Positions 9,601 to 15,593 of a DNA stretch of 29,885 nt are shown one piece after another. The position numbers and the translations under genes were made by a program. The stretch spans positions 1 to 29,885 of the IMG/VR virus record IMGVR_UViG_3300035201_000291; one strand, written 5' to 3'. This DNA comes from a virus. Positions within the stretch are counted from its first letter, which is position 1. Each line of letters opens with the position of its first letter. The notes beneath the pieces are model-generated. The model was not told where the DNA came from. It saw only the letters and a program-made list of their open reading frames with translations, and made no database searches.

Positions 9601-11259
9601 TTAAGTGGTTCTGGTACTGGAATGATTGGTAATGTTACTGTAAATAATGGACAAATATCTGCGGTAACAGTTACAACGGGTGGACAGAACTTTGCTCTTG
9701 GAGATACTGTAGGAGTTGGTACTCTTGGTCTTGGAAATGGTAGTGGAGCCGTACTTGCAGTTGGAGTTGTTACTTCAAATAATACTCTTCTCCTTGAAAA
9801 TATTCAAGGTTCATTTAATACAGGTGTAGGCACTATTACGTATAATAATGGTTCTAACGTTGTTGTAGTTGGTAAGGGAGTTACAGTTAATTCCTTTGAT
9901 ATTGATTCCGCTAGTGATGGTTTACACTTTAAAGTTAGTCATCGTGCTCATGGAATGCACGCTTTCAATAACTTAGTAACTATTAGTCGTGTTGAATCTG
10001 ATGTTCCTGTAACTACACTTACTGCAGATTTATCGAACACTTCAACTGATGATATTTCTGTCAGTTCTTCTTCTAACTTTAGTGAGTTTGAGGGAGTTGG
10101 AGTTGGAACTACAAATTATGGATACTTAGAAATAGGTGATGAAATTATTTCTTACACAGGAACTTCTTCTGGTTCTATTACAGGTATTACAACTAGAGGT
10201 GTTGATGCATCAGGTTCGTTCTCATATCCTTCAGGAACTGAAGTTAGAAAGTATGAACTTGGTGGAGTATCTCTCAGAAGGATTAATAGAACTCATGATA
10301 TGAATGATCCTGCGGTAACTATCGCAAATGCAAAAGATCTTGATTACTATCATCTTAAAGTTGATATGAACAGCAATGGTTCAGATAGAAGTGGTGGTTC
10401 TTTATCTAATAGGTACTTTACATCAACGAAACGAACAGGCGGAAAACGTATTACTGCATCTCAAAATATGCAGTTTGAAACATTAACGCCTAATGTTCAA
10501 ACAATGACACCTCCAGGTACTGGTGTTTCTGCAAGAGTTAGAACTATTTCTGCTACTAGTATGGGTGGTTCTGAAGAGTCCTTTGTTGATCAAGGTTTTG
10601 ATAATGTGGATATCGGTGGACAGAATCCATTTGATACTCCAAGAATGATTGCTTCTAAGGTGAATGAGAATAACAAAGTTACTAATCTTCCTGGTAATAA
10701 GTCTATGACTTTCGAAGTTAATATGACTAGTACTGATGCAGACCTTTCACCAGTTATTGACTTGGATCGTGTAAGTTTAATTACAACTACTAATAGAATT
10801 AATAATCCAGTATCCGACTTTGCTAAGGATCGTAGAATAGATGTTACTGGCGATGATCCTTGTTCTGCAACATATGTTTCTAAGTTAGTTACTCTACAAA
10901 ATCCAGCAACATCATTGATGGTTGAATTTGCTGCTATGAGACCTATTGCAAGTGATATTAGATGTTTCTATAAGATTATTACTGAGGGTTCTACTGAAAA
11001 TAGTCTAGCACAAAACTTTGAACCATTCCCAGGTTATACTAATATAGACCAGAATGGAAAGATTAAAAATGTTGCTGATAATAATGGACTTCCTGATACT
11101 AAGGTTACTTCAAGTATAGGTGGTCAGTTTAAAGATCACACATTCAATTCTCGTGAACTTCCACCATTTAGTAAGTTCCAAATCAAGATTGATATGGTTG
11201 GAACTAATCAAGCAACACCACCATTGATTAAAGAACTTAGAGCTATTGCACTTGCATAA
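3676..11259 (+). CDS. Giant DUF4815-type baseplate/tail structural protein
   Basis: This 2527-residue protein begins MPQETNLNVNPYFDDFD and continues with VLFKPGTPVQARELSTLQS, the N-terminal signature I associate with DUF4815 proteins of marine myoviruses. Visible regions: DUF4815-like N-terminus (about 1-350); SGA-type modules near residues 95-120 (GERSGVTATV) and 490-520; a conserved block near 940-1020 with YYDYSYIRRKKDFG; a helical segment near 1120-1160 (FTMADIGRLEERLKNVEYY); FYTFFDGVDVTQYM near 1465; a block at about 1708-1815 starting YDPLAQTF and ending WISRMGE; GSGY repeats near 1948-2030; and a GDEIISYTG module near 2115-2190. I see no enzymatic motif. It follows gp8 by six bases and overlaps the next start by one base (TAATG). 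It probably sits at the baseplate rim or carries fibres, and stands where T4 has genes 9-12; that role is inferred. Confidence 0.8.
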   Translation: MPQETNLNVNPYFDDFDSAKNYYKVLFKPGTPVQARELSTLQSILQNQIEQFGTHFFKEGAKVIPGNLTYDNNFFCVEIESTFLGIPVSLYLNQLKGIRITGERSGVTATVRKVLTSEESERGNITLYVKYEKSGSEDFSTEKFFDGENLITDRDIIYGLNIIAQNETFGITIASGASSTGSAMSIGEGVYFVRGCFVQNHSETLILDQYNNRPSYRIGFDVAEEFITADEDPDLNDNASGFTNFAAPGADRLKITIQLSKKDLQDKNDQNFIEIARVENGTLQSFVKDTQYNLIRDTLAARTYDESGDYYVKPFELFAKESLNDQVGNKGIYTSEQKTQQGGTPSKDLMLIQASPGKAYVKGYDIQKIASTFIDVEKPRTTKKIEQESVNYSTGAPIFVNNVFGSPSLGIGTTATVSLVSTRRAGLTTVGIAPGGEEVGVARLYDFKAQSASYVNEATKYEVRLIDIKTFTKIKVGIAITSVADSDHIEGARSGAQGFVYGTTGANKTDLTLVDTIGKFVKDESILVNGVAQGRVITKVSDYGMNDVKSFKSSVGVSTFEADMVLDGARSLSNQVSGSMTLVWGAGNTGTITAAGNNFAGIITSGNIISYPVAGKTVPTFNKITGVSTDGTTVNVVGITTVPNVMDGGVPTGTTNVTGLTIRRSLFNVNDNTITTPLNHKNIASLDVTNTTVQFRKQYSGINVSSNSFTSPDAGTNLFFQPFDEERYFISYADGSIEPLQASQMSLSANKKTVTFVGLSKASGKANLFATVLKGTVVTKKKNLNEANTLVINRSKLTASGIGTNTLNDGLTHSNVYGTRVQDKFISLQVPEAVSLAAVYESNDSGDPDLPSLVLGGYSGPSGNNTDLIIGERLTGVESNAVGMVVERPNTVNVGIVPLNSTEFIVGETVKSNKSGVAALVGATTRGDRNVTEQFMLGVNDRANYYDYSYIRRKKDFGEPKNRLKIVFKNFFVNSDDDGDFFSASSYPEVSKDLIPMSNMYNLRSSDLIDIRPRVKTYDTTTSVSPFNFKSRIFSDDGASIPDPLVPDESIIVSYDYYLGRSDRLFLDINGTWEYIKGTPADIPTIPQPVGDAIEVATIDLAPYVYDLKNDVMITRTKHKRFTMADIGRLEERLKNVEYYTRLSLLESDTKNMSITDANGLNRFKSGFFVDNFKTHDAHQIAHPDFSASIDAKNAYLRPGHYTTAIDLIVGSQSLIGIGTTANPTLDINFVTDIDGSNVKKTGRLVTLDYNEKKFLEQGYASRVENVNPFLIVFYAGDIKLNPDSDIWMDTKRLDANVIRRTSEYDNVIAQLGIDTQTGLSEMDWGAWETDWSSEKITTRTEVVTEKLDGPISPQQLKDMGVTANLANHQNVNYIPDYGMVKALNNGNWVPRGGGMFTDVTLTHRQEIQDIEITDHQSREGIQYRVTPVETEESLGDRMISRDRIPFMRARNIEVTNTRMKPRTKFYTFFDGVDVTQYMTPKLLEITMDSGLFQTGETINGFNASTVTAGGTPEFRCRLATPNHKYGPYNDPTDVFGLNPYVNNATLPASYSTSSSLLNVDTFSLASEVTGTFYGHVTKGMKIKGQTSGAEATISDVRMISDSIGNLICSFNIPNPNVEANPRWETGTKTLRMTTSSVNSEIGGTVTGSAETNFYAQGELDTIQENVLSIKTPQIERLTTEEQRVIQDRIVSRPGERQTDIGSAVQYYDPLAQTFRVEEATGIFLTSVDVFMRDKDAELPLTLQVRTVETGLPTSKILPFAIVVKEPKDVNISEDASIPTRFTFESPVYLAGENEFAIVLVTPAENYNCWISRMGEIDISTANLPDEQQVMISQQPYLGSLFKSQNGTTWDPSQYEDMKFNLYKAEFNTDTPGTARFYNPDLAEGNGQIPTLQNNAIEVLSRKAVVGLGTTFSTPAGFVPGVTVTQEGNLYASATLTGVAGIASVGAQTFTIVNPGIGYTPQTGSLAYTNIPLPTLSGSGTGMIGNVTVNNGQISAVTVTTGGQNFALGDTVGVGTLGLGNGSGAVLAVGVVTSNNTLLLENIQGSFNTGVGTITYNNGSNVVVVGKGVTVNSFDIDSASDGLHFKVSHRAHGMHAFNNLVTISRVESDVPVTTLTADLSNTSTDDISVSSSSNFSEFEGVGVGTTNYGYLEIGDEIISYTGTSSGSITGITTRGVDASGSFSYPSGTEVRKYELGGVSLRRINRTHDMNDPAVTIANAKDLDYYHLKVDMNSNGSDRSGGSLSNRYFTSTKRTGGKRITASQNMQFETLTPNVQTMTPPGTGVSARVRTISATSMGGSEESFVDQGFDNVDIGGQNPFDTPRMIASKVNENNKVTNLPGNKSMTFEVNMTSTDADLSPVIDLDRVSLITTTNRINNPVSDFAKDRRIDVTGDDPCSATYVSKLVTLQNPATSLMVEFAAMRPIASDIRCFYKIITEGSTENSLAQNFEPFPGYTNIDQNGKIKNVADNNGLPDTKVTSSIGGQFKDHTFNSRELPPFSKFQIKIDMVGTNQATPPLIKELRAIALA
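9517..9770 (+). repeat. GSGY-type beta repeats in the giant protein
   Basis: Repeat units include FTIVNPGIGYTPQTG and ISAVTVTTGGQNFALGD, followed by Gly-rich GVGTLGLGNGSG linkers. They follow the same strand, GxGY, turn, strand pattern as in gp8 and gp14. Confidence 0.55.
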
Positions 11260-11492
11260 TGACTGAATTTATTCCTGTAGAAAATTCTCCTGGACTTTAT
11301 AGAGATAGTGATTCTGGAGCTATTGTTAATAAAAATACCAGCGCTTATAACTCATACATGTCTAGAAAAAGGACAATGGATGCAAAAGCTGAAGATTTTG
11401 AAAACATGAAAGATGATCTTGATAATATGAAAACCGACATAGATGACATCAAATCCTTGTTGGTCTCATTAAACCAGAAACTAAATAGTTAA
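11259..11492 (+). CDS. Small coiled-coil protein, cyanophage-type conserved hypothetical
   Basis: This 77-residue protein has an N-terminal part reading FIPVENSPGLYRDSDSGAIV, followed by NKNTSAYNSYMSRK. Its C-terminal half (about residues 40-76) shows regular heptads with MKDDLDNMKTDIDDIKSLL, a clear coiled coil. I recall small proteins of this form from T4-like cyanophages next to the neck genes, but their function is not known to me. The start overlaps the stop of the giant upstream gene (TAATG), suggesting translational coupling. It could be a small structural or assembly cofactor, or a trimerising element in the position of T4 fibritin (wac); I infer the latter from location and coiled coil only. 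Confidence 0.75.
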   Translation: MTEFIPVENSPGLYRDSDSGAIVNKNTSAYNSYMSRKRTMDAKAEDFENMKDDLDNMKTDIDDIKSLLVSLNQKLNS

Positions 11493-11497
11493 CAAAA

Positions 11498-11863
11498 ATG
11501 GCAGAAAAGGTAATTACATTTGATCCAGAAGTTGCCGTCCCGCATGGTGTTAACTTAACTATGTTTTCTGGGGTGGATTTTAATTCTGTATTCACTGTTA
11601 AGACTTCAGCTGGTTCTAGTATAAATTTCACAAATTATACTGGATACAGCAATATGAAGAAATCTGTTATTGGAACTGCTAACACTTTTGGTGTAACTCT
11701 TGGAACTACAAATGGAAGAGTAACTCTTTCAATGGGTTCTACTGTTACTGGAAGTCTTTCTGAAGGAAGATACTTATATGATATAAATGTGAGTTCTGGT
11801 TCTACCTTCTTCAAAATTGTTGAAGGCAACATCATTGTTAGACCAGGTATTTCGACTACTTAA
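11498..11863 (+). CDS. Small beta-rich virion protein
   Basis: This 121-residue protein is predicted to be all-beta: alternating polar and hydrophobic residues, with GRVTLSMGSTVTGSLSEGRY followed by LYDINVSSG near residues 73-102. The arrangement of a G-rich strand, then T, then GxYxYDI, then an xVxEGxIxVxPG strand resembles small Ig-like or BppU-like phage structural domains, which is an inference by pattern. It lies five bases after the coiled-coil gene and 12 bases before gp13, with no clear Shine-Dalgarno. The position between baseplate and neck genes suggests a virion component. I cannot give a T4 counterpart. Confidence 0.7.
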   Translation: MAEKVITFDPEVAVPHGVNLTMFSGVDFNSVFTVKTSAGSSINFTNYTGYSNMKKSVIGTANTFGVTLGTTNGRVTLSMGSTVTGSLSEGRYLYDINVSSGSTFFKIVEGNIIVRPGISTT

Positions 11864-11875
11864 GGGGAAGAATAG

Positions 11876-12715
11876 ATGGCTCAACCAAGTTCTAGATCAA
11901 CATTGATCGATTATGTTAAAAGAAAGCTTGGATATCCTGTACTCGAAATTAATGTCGCTGAAGAACAGTTTCAAGATTTATTAGACGATACGATTCAGAT
12001 ATATCAAGAGAGGCATTACGATGGTATTGCCCGTATGTATCTGAAGTATAAGATTACGCAAGATGATATAGATAGAGGTCGTGCTAGAGGAGCAAGTAAA
12101 AGTATTGGTATTACTACAACAACAGCTACATCTTCAGTAGGATTATCAACATCTTTTTCTTTTGAAGAGAATCAAAATTATCTACAAATACCACCATCAG
12201 TAATTGGTATTAACCAAATATTTAAGATTAGATCGGATACTGTATATGATGGTCTTTTTAATATCAAATATCAGTTGTTCTTAAACGACTTATATCAGTT
12301 TGGTTCTATTGACTTGTTACAATATTCAATGGTTCAAACTTATCTGGAAGATATTACTTTCTTATTAAATCCAGATATGAGATATAGGTTTAATATAAGA
12401 CAAGATAGATTGTATATCGATACGGACTGGGCTCAAGTTAATGTTAATGATTGGTTTGTTATTGATTGTTTTAGGATCTTAGACCCTAATGACTTTACTA
12501 GAGTTTATAATGATCCATTTATCAAGAAGTATTTTGCTGCAATATCTAAGAAACAGTGGGGTATGAACTTGATTAAATTCCAGGGGGTTCAACTTCCTGG
12601 TGGGGTTCAACTTAATGGTAGACAGATATATGATGATGGTGTTAAAGAATTAGATGATTTAGAAATGAAAATGGCTACTACATATGAAATGCCACCACTT
12701 GATCTCATCGGTTAA
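11876..12715 (+). CDS. 13: Neck protein gp13 (head completion)
   Basis: This 279-residue protein is slightly shorter than T4 gp13 (309 residues). It starts with SRSTLIDYVKRKLGYPV and contains the conserved block EEQFQDLLDDTIQIYQERHY (about residues 35-54). The C-terminal part has FIKKYFAAISKKQWGMNLIK and ends with a helical segment KELDDLEMKM. In T4, gp13 and gp14 close the filled head and form the site to which the tail attaches. A Thr/Ser-rich stretch at about residues 77-95 looks like a local insertion in the style of neighbouring proteins. A good Shine-Dalgarno (AGGGGAAG) just after the upstream stop supports this start. gp14 follows after five bases. Confidence 0.9.
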   Translation: MAQPSSRSTLIDYVKRKLGYPVLEINVAEEQFQDLLDDTIQIYQERHYDGIARMYLKYKITQDDIDRGRARGASKSIGITTTTATSSVGLSTSFSFEENQNYLQIPPSVIGINQIFKIRSDTVYDGLFNIKYQLFLNDLYQFGSIDLLQYSMVQTYLEDITFLLNPDMRYRFNIRQDRLYIDTDWAQVNVNDWFVIDCFRILDPNDFTRVYNDPFIKKYFAAISKKQWGMNLIKFQGVQLPGGVQLNGRQIYDDGVKELDDLEMKMATTYEMPPLDLIG

Positions 12716-12720
12716 ACAGT

Positions 12721-14103
12721 ATGTTAAATCCGCATTTTTTACAGGGATCTACAAGTGAACAAGGTCTTGTACAAGACCTTGTAAATGAACAGCTGAAAAT
12801 GTATGGGGTTGAGTGTCACTACCTTCCCAGGAAACTTGTAACATCAAAGACTATCATAAGAGAAGTTGTTGAATCTAGGTTTGATGATGCTTTTCCATTA
12901 GAAGCTTATGTTTCCAATTATGATGGTTTTGTTGGTCAAGGAGATATATTAACAAAGTTTGGGATAAGGTCTCAAGATGAGATGACTTTTGTTATTTCTA
13001 GAGAAAGGTTTGAACAGGCAATTGCACCTTTCTTAGAAAAAGATGATGAATATAATCTCTCCAGACCAAAAGAAGGAGATATTGTTTTCTTTCCACTTTC
13101 TAAGAGTTTATTTGAAATCAAATATGTAGAACATCAAAAGCCTTTCTATCAATTAAAAGAACTTTATGTTTATGAGTTAAGATGTGAACTCTTTGAATAT
13201 GAGGATGAGGTTATCGATACTGATGTTGCTGCTATCGATGAGGTTGTTGAAGATAAGGGTTATATTGCAAGATTAGTACTCGCTGGTATTGGAAGTACTG
13301 CTACTGCAAGCAGTGGTGTTGTTTACAATGCAGTTAATAAGATCTATATTCAAGATGATGGATATGGATATGCTGCTGCACCAGCAGTTTCAATTAGTAC
13401 ATCTCCTGGTGTAGATGCAGAAGCTGTTGCTATCATGACCCAAAGGTCTGGTATTTCAACTGGTAAATCAATTGATAGGATACTTATAATTAATCCTGGT
13501 AGTGGGTATGTTGGAATTCCTACTGTAACCATTCCTGGAACTGGTATTGCTACTGCAGGAATTACTACTTTGGGTGCAGTTGGTGTTGTTACTATCACTA
13601 CTGGTGGTACTGGTTATACAACAACTCCTAATGTTGCAATTACTACTGCTCCTTCTGGTGGTGTAGATGCTAGTGCAGAGGCTGTAATGGTTGGTGGAAC
13701 TGTTAGTGCTATTAGATTGGTTAATGCTGGTGCTGGATATACATCTGCACCTACTATTACTATTGGTGCTGCAACAACTATTGCTGCTGGAGATTACATA
13801 TTCAATGAGGTAGTTCAAGTGTCTTCTTCTTCTGGAGAAACTGCAAGAGTTAAGGCTTGGGATGCATCATCCAGAACCTTAGATATTTCTATGCTTACTT
13901 CAATGCAATTTGGAGTTGGTGAGAAGATAACTGGTAATCAATCTGGTGCTTCCTATATAATAGAATCCGTTGACTATGATACTCCAACTGAGTTTGCTGA
14001 TCCAGACATGTATGGAAATATGTTCAACGAAAACAAACAGATAGAAACAGAAGGGGACGATCTGTTAGACTTTACAGAACGCAATCCATTTGGTTCCTTC
14101 TAA
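12721..14103 (+). CDS. 14: Neck protein gp14 with a Gly-rich repeat insert
   Basis: Residues 1-165 match the gp14 neck family: EQGLVQDLVNEQLKMYGVEC, then YLPRK and FDDAFPLEAYV, followed by the FGIRSQDEMTFVISRERF segment. T4 gp14 has 256 residues; this one has 460. The excess is mostly a Gly/Ala/Thr-rich block at about residues 181-375 with four GxGY units near residues 212, 258, 294 and 335, followed by a GEKITGNQSGAS module near 400. The C-terminal tail (ETEGDDLLDF, ERNPFGSF) looks like the return of family sequence. gp14 joins gp13 in the neck. The insert may project outward from the neck; that is inference. The stop codon lies within a possible late-promoter octamer. Confidence 0.9.
   Translation: MLNPHFLQGSTSEQGLVQDLVNEQLKMYGVECHYLPRKLVTSKTIIREVVESRFDDAFPLEAYVSNYDGFVGQGDILTKFGIRSQDEMTFVISRERFEQAIAPFLEKDDEYNLSRPKEGDIVFFPLSKSLFEIKYVEHQKPFYQLKELYVYELRCELFEYEDEVIDTDVAAIDEVVEDKGYIARLVLAGIGSTATASSGVVYNAVNKIYIQDDGYGYAAAPAVSISTSPGVDAEAVAIMTQRSGISTGKSIDRILIINPGSGYVGIPTVTIPGTGIATAGITTLGAVGVVTITTGGTGYTTTPNVAITTAPSGGVDASAEAVMVGGTVSAIRLVNAGAGYTSAPTITIGAATTIAAGDYIFNEVVQVSSSSGETARVKAWDASSRTLDISMLTSMQFGVGEKITGNQSGASYIIESVDYDTPTEFADPDMYGNMFNENKQIETEGDDLLDFTERNPFGSF
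13336..13780 (+). repeat. Four GSGY-type repeats inserted in gp14
   Basis: Units centred on DDGYGY, NPGSGY, TGGTGY and NAGAGY are spaced about 46, 36 and 41 residues apart. Each is followed by a P-x-V/I-x-I strand such as TPNVAIT or APTITIG. This is the clearest array of the repeat in the window. Confidence 0.75.
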
Positions 14104-14106
14104 ATA
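14099..14106 (+). promoter_or_regulatory. Possible late promoter over the gp14 stop codon
   Basis: TCTAAATA, seven of eight matches to TATAAATA, contains the gp14 TAA stop and ends 16 bases before the gp15 start. The match is weaker than others and the leader would be very short. Confidence 0.35.
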
Positions 14107-14122
14107 ATTAGAAAGTTTAGAT

Positions 14123-15169
14123 ATGTTAGGTACTTATTTCTACCATGAGATTCTGAGAAAGACAGTAATTGCCTTTGGTACACTGTTTAATAATATTCAT
14201 ATTCGTCATAAAGGTTCGGGTGGAGCGAACTTTAGTGTGATGAAAGTTCCTTTGGCTTATGGTCCAATTCAGAAGTTTTTAGCAAGAATAGAACAGAGAC
14301 CGCAATTAAATAAAGAACTTGCAATAACTCTTCCAAGAATCTCTTTTGAGATGACTGGTATTCAATACGATCCAGCAAGAAAGACAAGTGTTACTCAGAC
14401 TTTTGTAGCAGCAGGTGATAACCAGAAAGCAAGAAAAGTTTATATGCCTGTTCCTTATAATATTCAGTTTGAATTGAATATTATTACAAATCTAAATGAC
14501 GACTCTCTTCAAATAGTAGAACAGATACTTCCATATTTTCAACCTGCATTTAGTGTAACTATAAACCTTGTTAGTGCTATTGGAGAAAAGAAAGATATAC
14601 CAATAACGTTAGATAGTATTTCACAGAGAGATGAGTATGAAGGTGATTATTCTCAAAGAACTCTTATAATTCATACTTTAGCATTTAGTGCAAAGACATA
14701 TCTATTCGGACCAGTTGCTGATAGTACTGCTGGACTCATTAAGAAGATTGACGTTGATTATTATCAGGATACTCAAGTTCAGACTGCTAAGAGAGTTCAG
14801 AGATATACTGCAACTCCTGCTGCACTTAAGGATTATGATGATGACGATGCAGCTGTAGTTGATGGTGGAATTACTACTGAAGTAACTAAGATTAAACTTA
14901 GCAGTACTACTGCCATTAGTAAAGGTGATAGAATTATTATTGATGATGAGATTATGTACGTTAAGTCTAAGACTGCAACTACTTTAACAGTTAATAGAGG
15001 ATATGATGGAACTACTATTGCTGAACATCTCCATGAGGCTAGTGTTGATATTCTGAATGCTGCTGATGATGCACTTGTTGAATTTGGTGATGACTTTGGA
15101 TTTAATGAAACAACTTCATTCTTCACTGACAGTAAGAACTATAGTCCATCTCAAGGAATAGATATTTGA
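14123..15169 (+). CDS. 15: Tail terminator/sheath stabiliser gp15 with extra C-terminal domain
   Basis: The protein has 348 residues; T4 gp15 has 272. The N-terminus (MLGTYFYHEILRKTVIAFG) and the block IVEQILPYFQPAF at residues 131-143 agree closely with T4 gp15, as does the LPRISFEMTGIQYDP segment. gp15 forms the hexameric ring at the head-proximal end of the tail, fixing sheath and tube and docking to the neck. Residues about 250-313 form an additional module with GDRIIIDDEIMYV and LTVNRGYDGT, resembling a module in the 2527-residue protein. The last 35 residues are acidic. It follows gp14 by 19 bases. No strong Shine-Dalgarno is seen. Confidence 0.9.
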   Translation: MLGTYFYHEILRKTVIAFGTLFNNIHIRHKGSGGANFSVMKVPLAYGPIQKFLARIEQRPQLNKELAITLPRISFEMTGIQYDPARKTSVTQTFVAAGDNQKARKVYMPVPYNIQFELNIITNLNDDSLQIVEQILPYFQPAFSVTINLVSAIGEKKDIPITLDSISQRDEYEGDYSQRTLIIHTLAFSAKTYLFGPVADSTAGLIKKIDVDYYQDTQVQTAKRVQRYTATPAALKDYDDDDAAVVDGGITTEVTKIKLSSTTAISKGDRIIIDDEIMYVKSKTATTLTVNRGYDGTTIAEHLHEASVDILNAADDALVEFGDDFGFNETTSFFTDSKNYSPSQGIDI

Positions 15170-15176
15170 GGTCATT

Positions 15177-15593
15177 ATGAAAAACTTTGATTCTATAGAA
15201 AAATCTCTTGATATTGAATCTTCTATTTCTTCAGTAGAAGAGAATGCTACTAAAGTGATTAAAAAACCATCTGAAGTAAATCAGGTGAAACAAGACTATG
15301 AATATACTAGAGGTAATCTTTATAGTATTATTGAAAAAGGTCAAGAGGCACTTAATGGTATTTTAGAACTTGCTCAAGAAAGTGATAGTGCAAGAGCTTA
15401 TGAAGTTGCTGGTCAAATGATTAAGAGTGTTGGTGACACTACAGATAAACTTATTGATCTTCAGAAGAAAATGAAGGAACTTGATGAAGAACCAAATAAA
15501 GGTCCAACAAATGTTACAAACGCTTTATTTGTAGGTTCTACTGCAGAACTTTCGAAGTTGATAAAAGCACAAAAGAATCAGGATGATAAATGA
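15177..15593 (+). CDS. 16: Terminase small subunit gp16
   Basis: This 138-residue protein has the layout of T4 gp16 (164 residues): an acidic N-terminus, a central helical coiled-coil part (DYEYTRGNLYSIIEKGQEAL; LAQESDSARAYEVAGQMIKS) and a C-terminal element NVTNALFVGSTAELSKLI, which parallels T4 gp16 NIQNATVFMGSPTELMDEI. In T4 it forms rings, recognises replicated DNA and stimulates the gp17 ATPase. A GAGGT Shine-Dalgarno overlaps the gp15 stop and lies four bases before the ATG. The gene overlaps the next one by four bases (ATGA), so translation is likely coupled. Unlike in T4, the large terminase gene does not follow directly. Confidence 0.85.
   Translation: MKNFDSIEKSLDIESSISSVEENATKVIKKPSEVNQVKQDYEYTRGNLYSIIEKGQEALNGILELAQESDSARAYEVAGQMIKSVGDTTDKLIDLQKKMKELDEEPNKGPTNVTNALFVGSTAELSKLIKAQKNQDDK

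Noticed and set aside
13468-13818. Antisense Ser/Asn/Cys-rich ORF opposite gp14 repeats
   Set aside because: Its composition is the direct result of reading GGT/ACT repeats on the opposite strand; no independent support.
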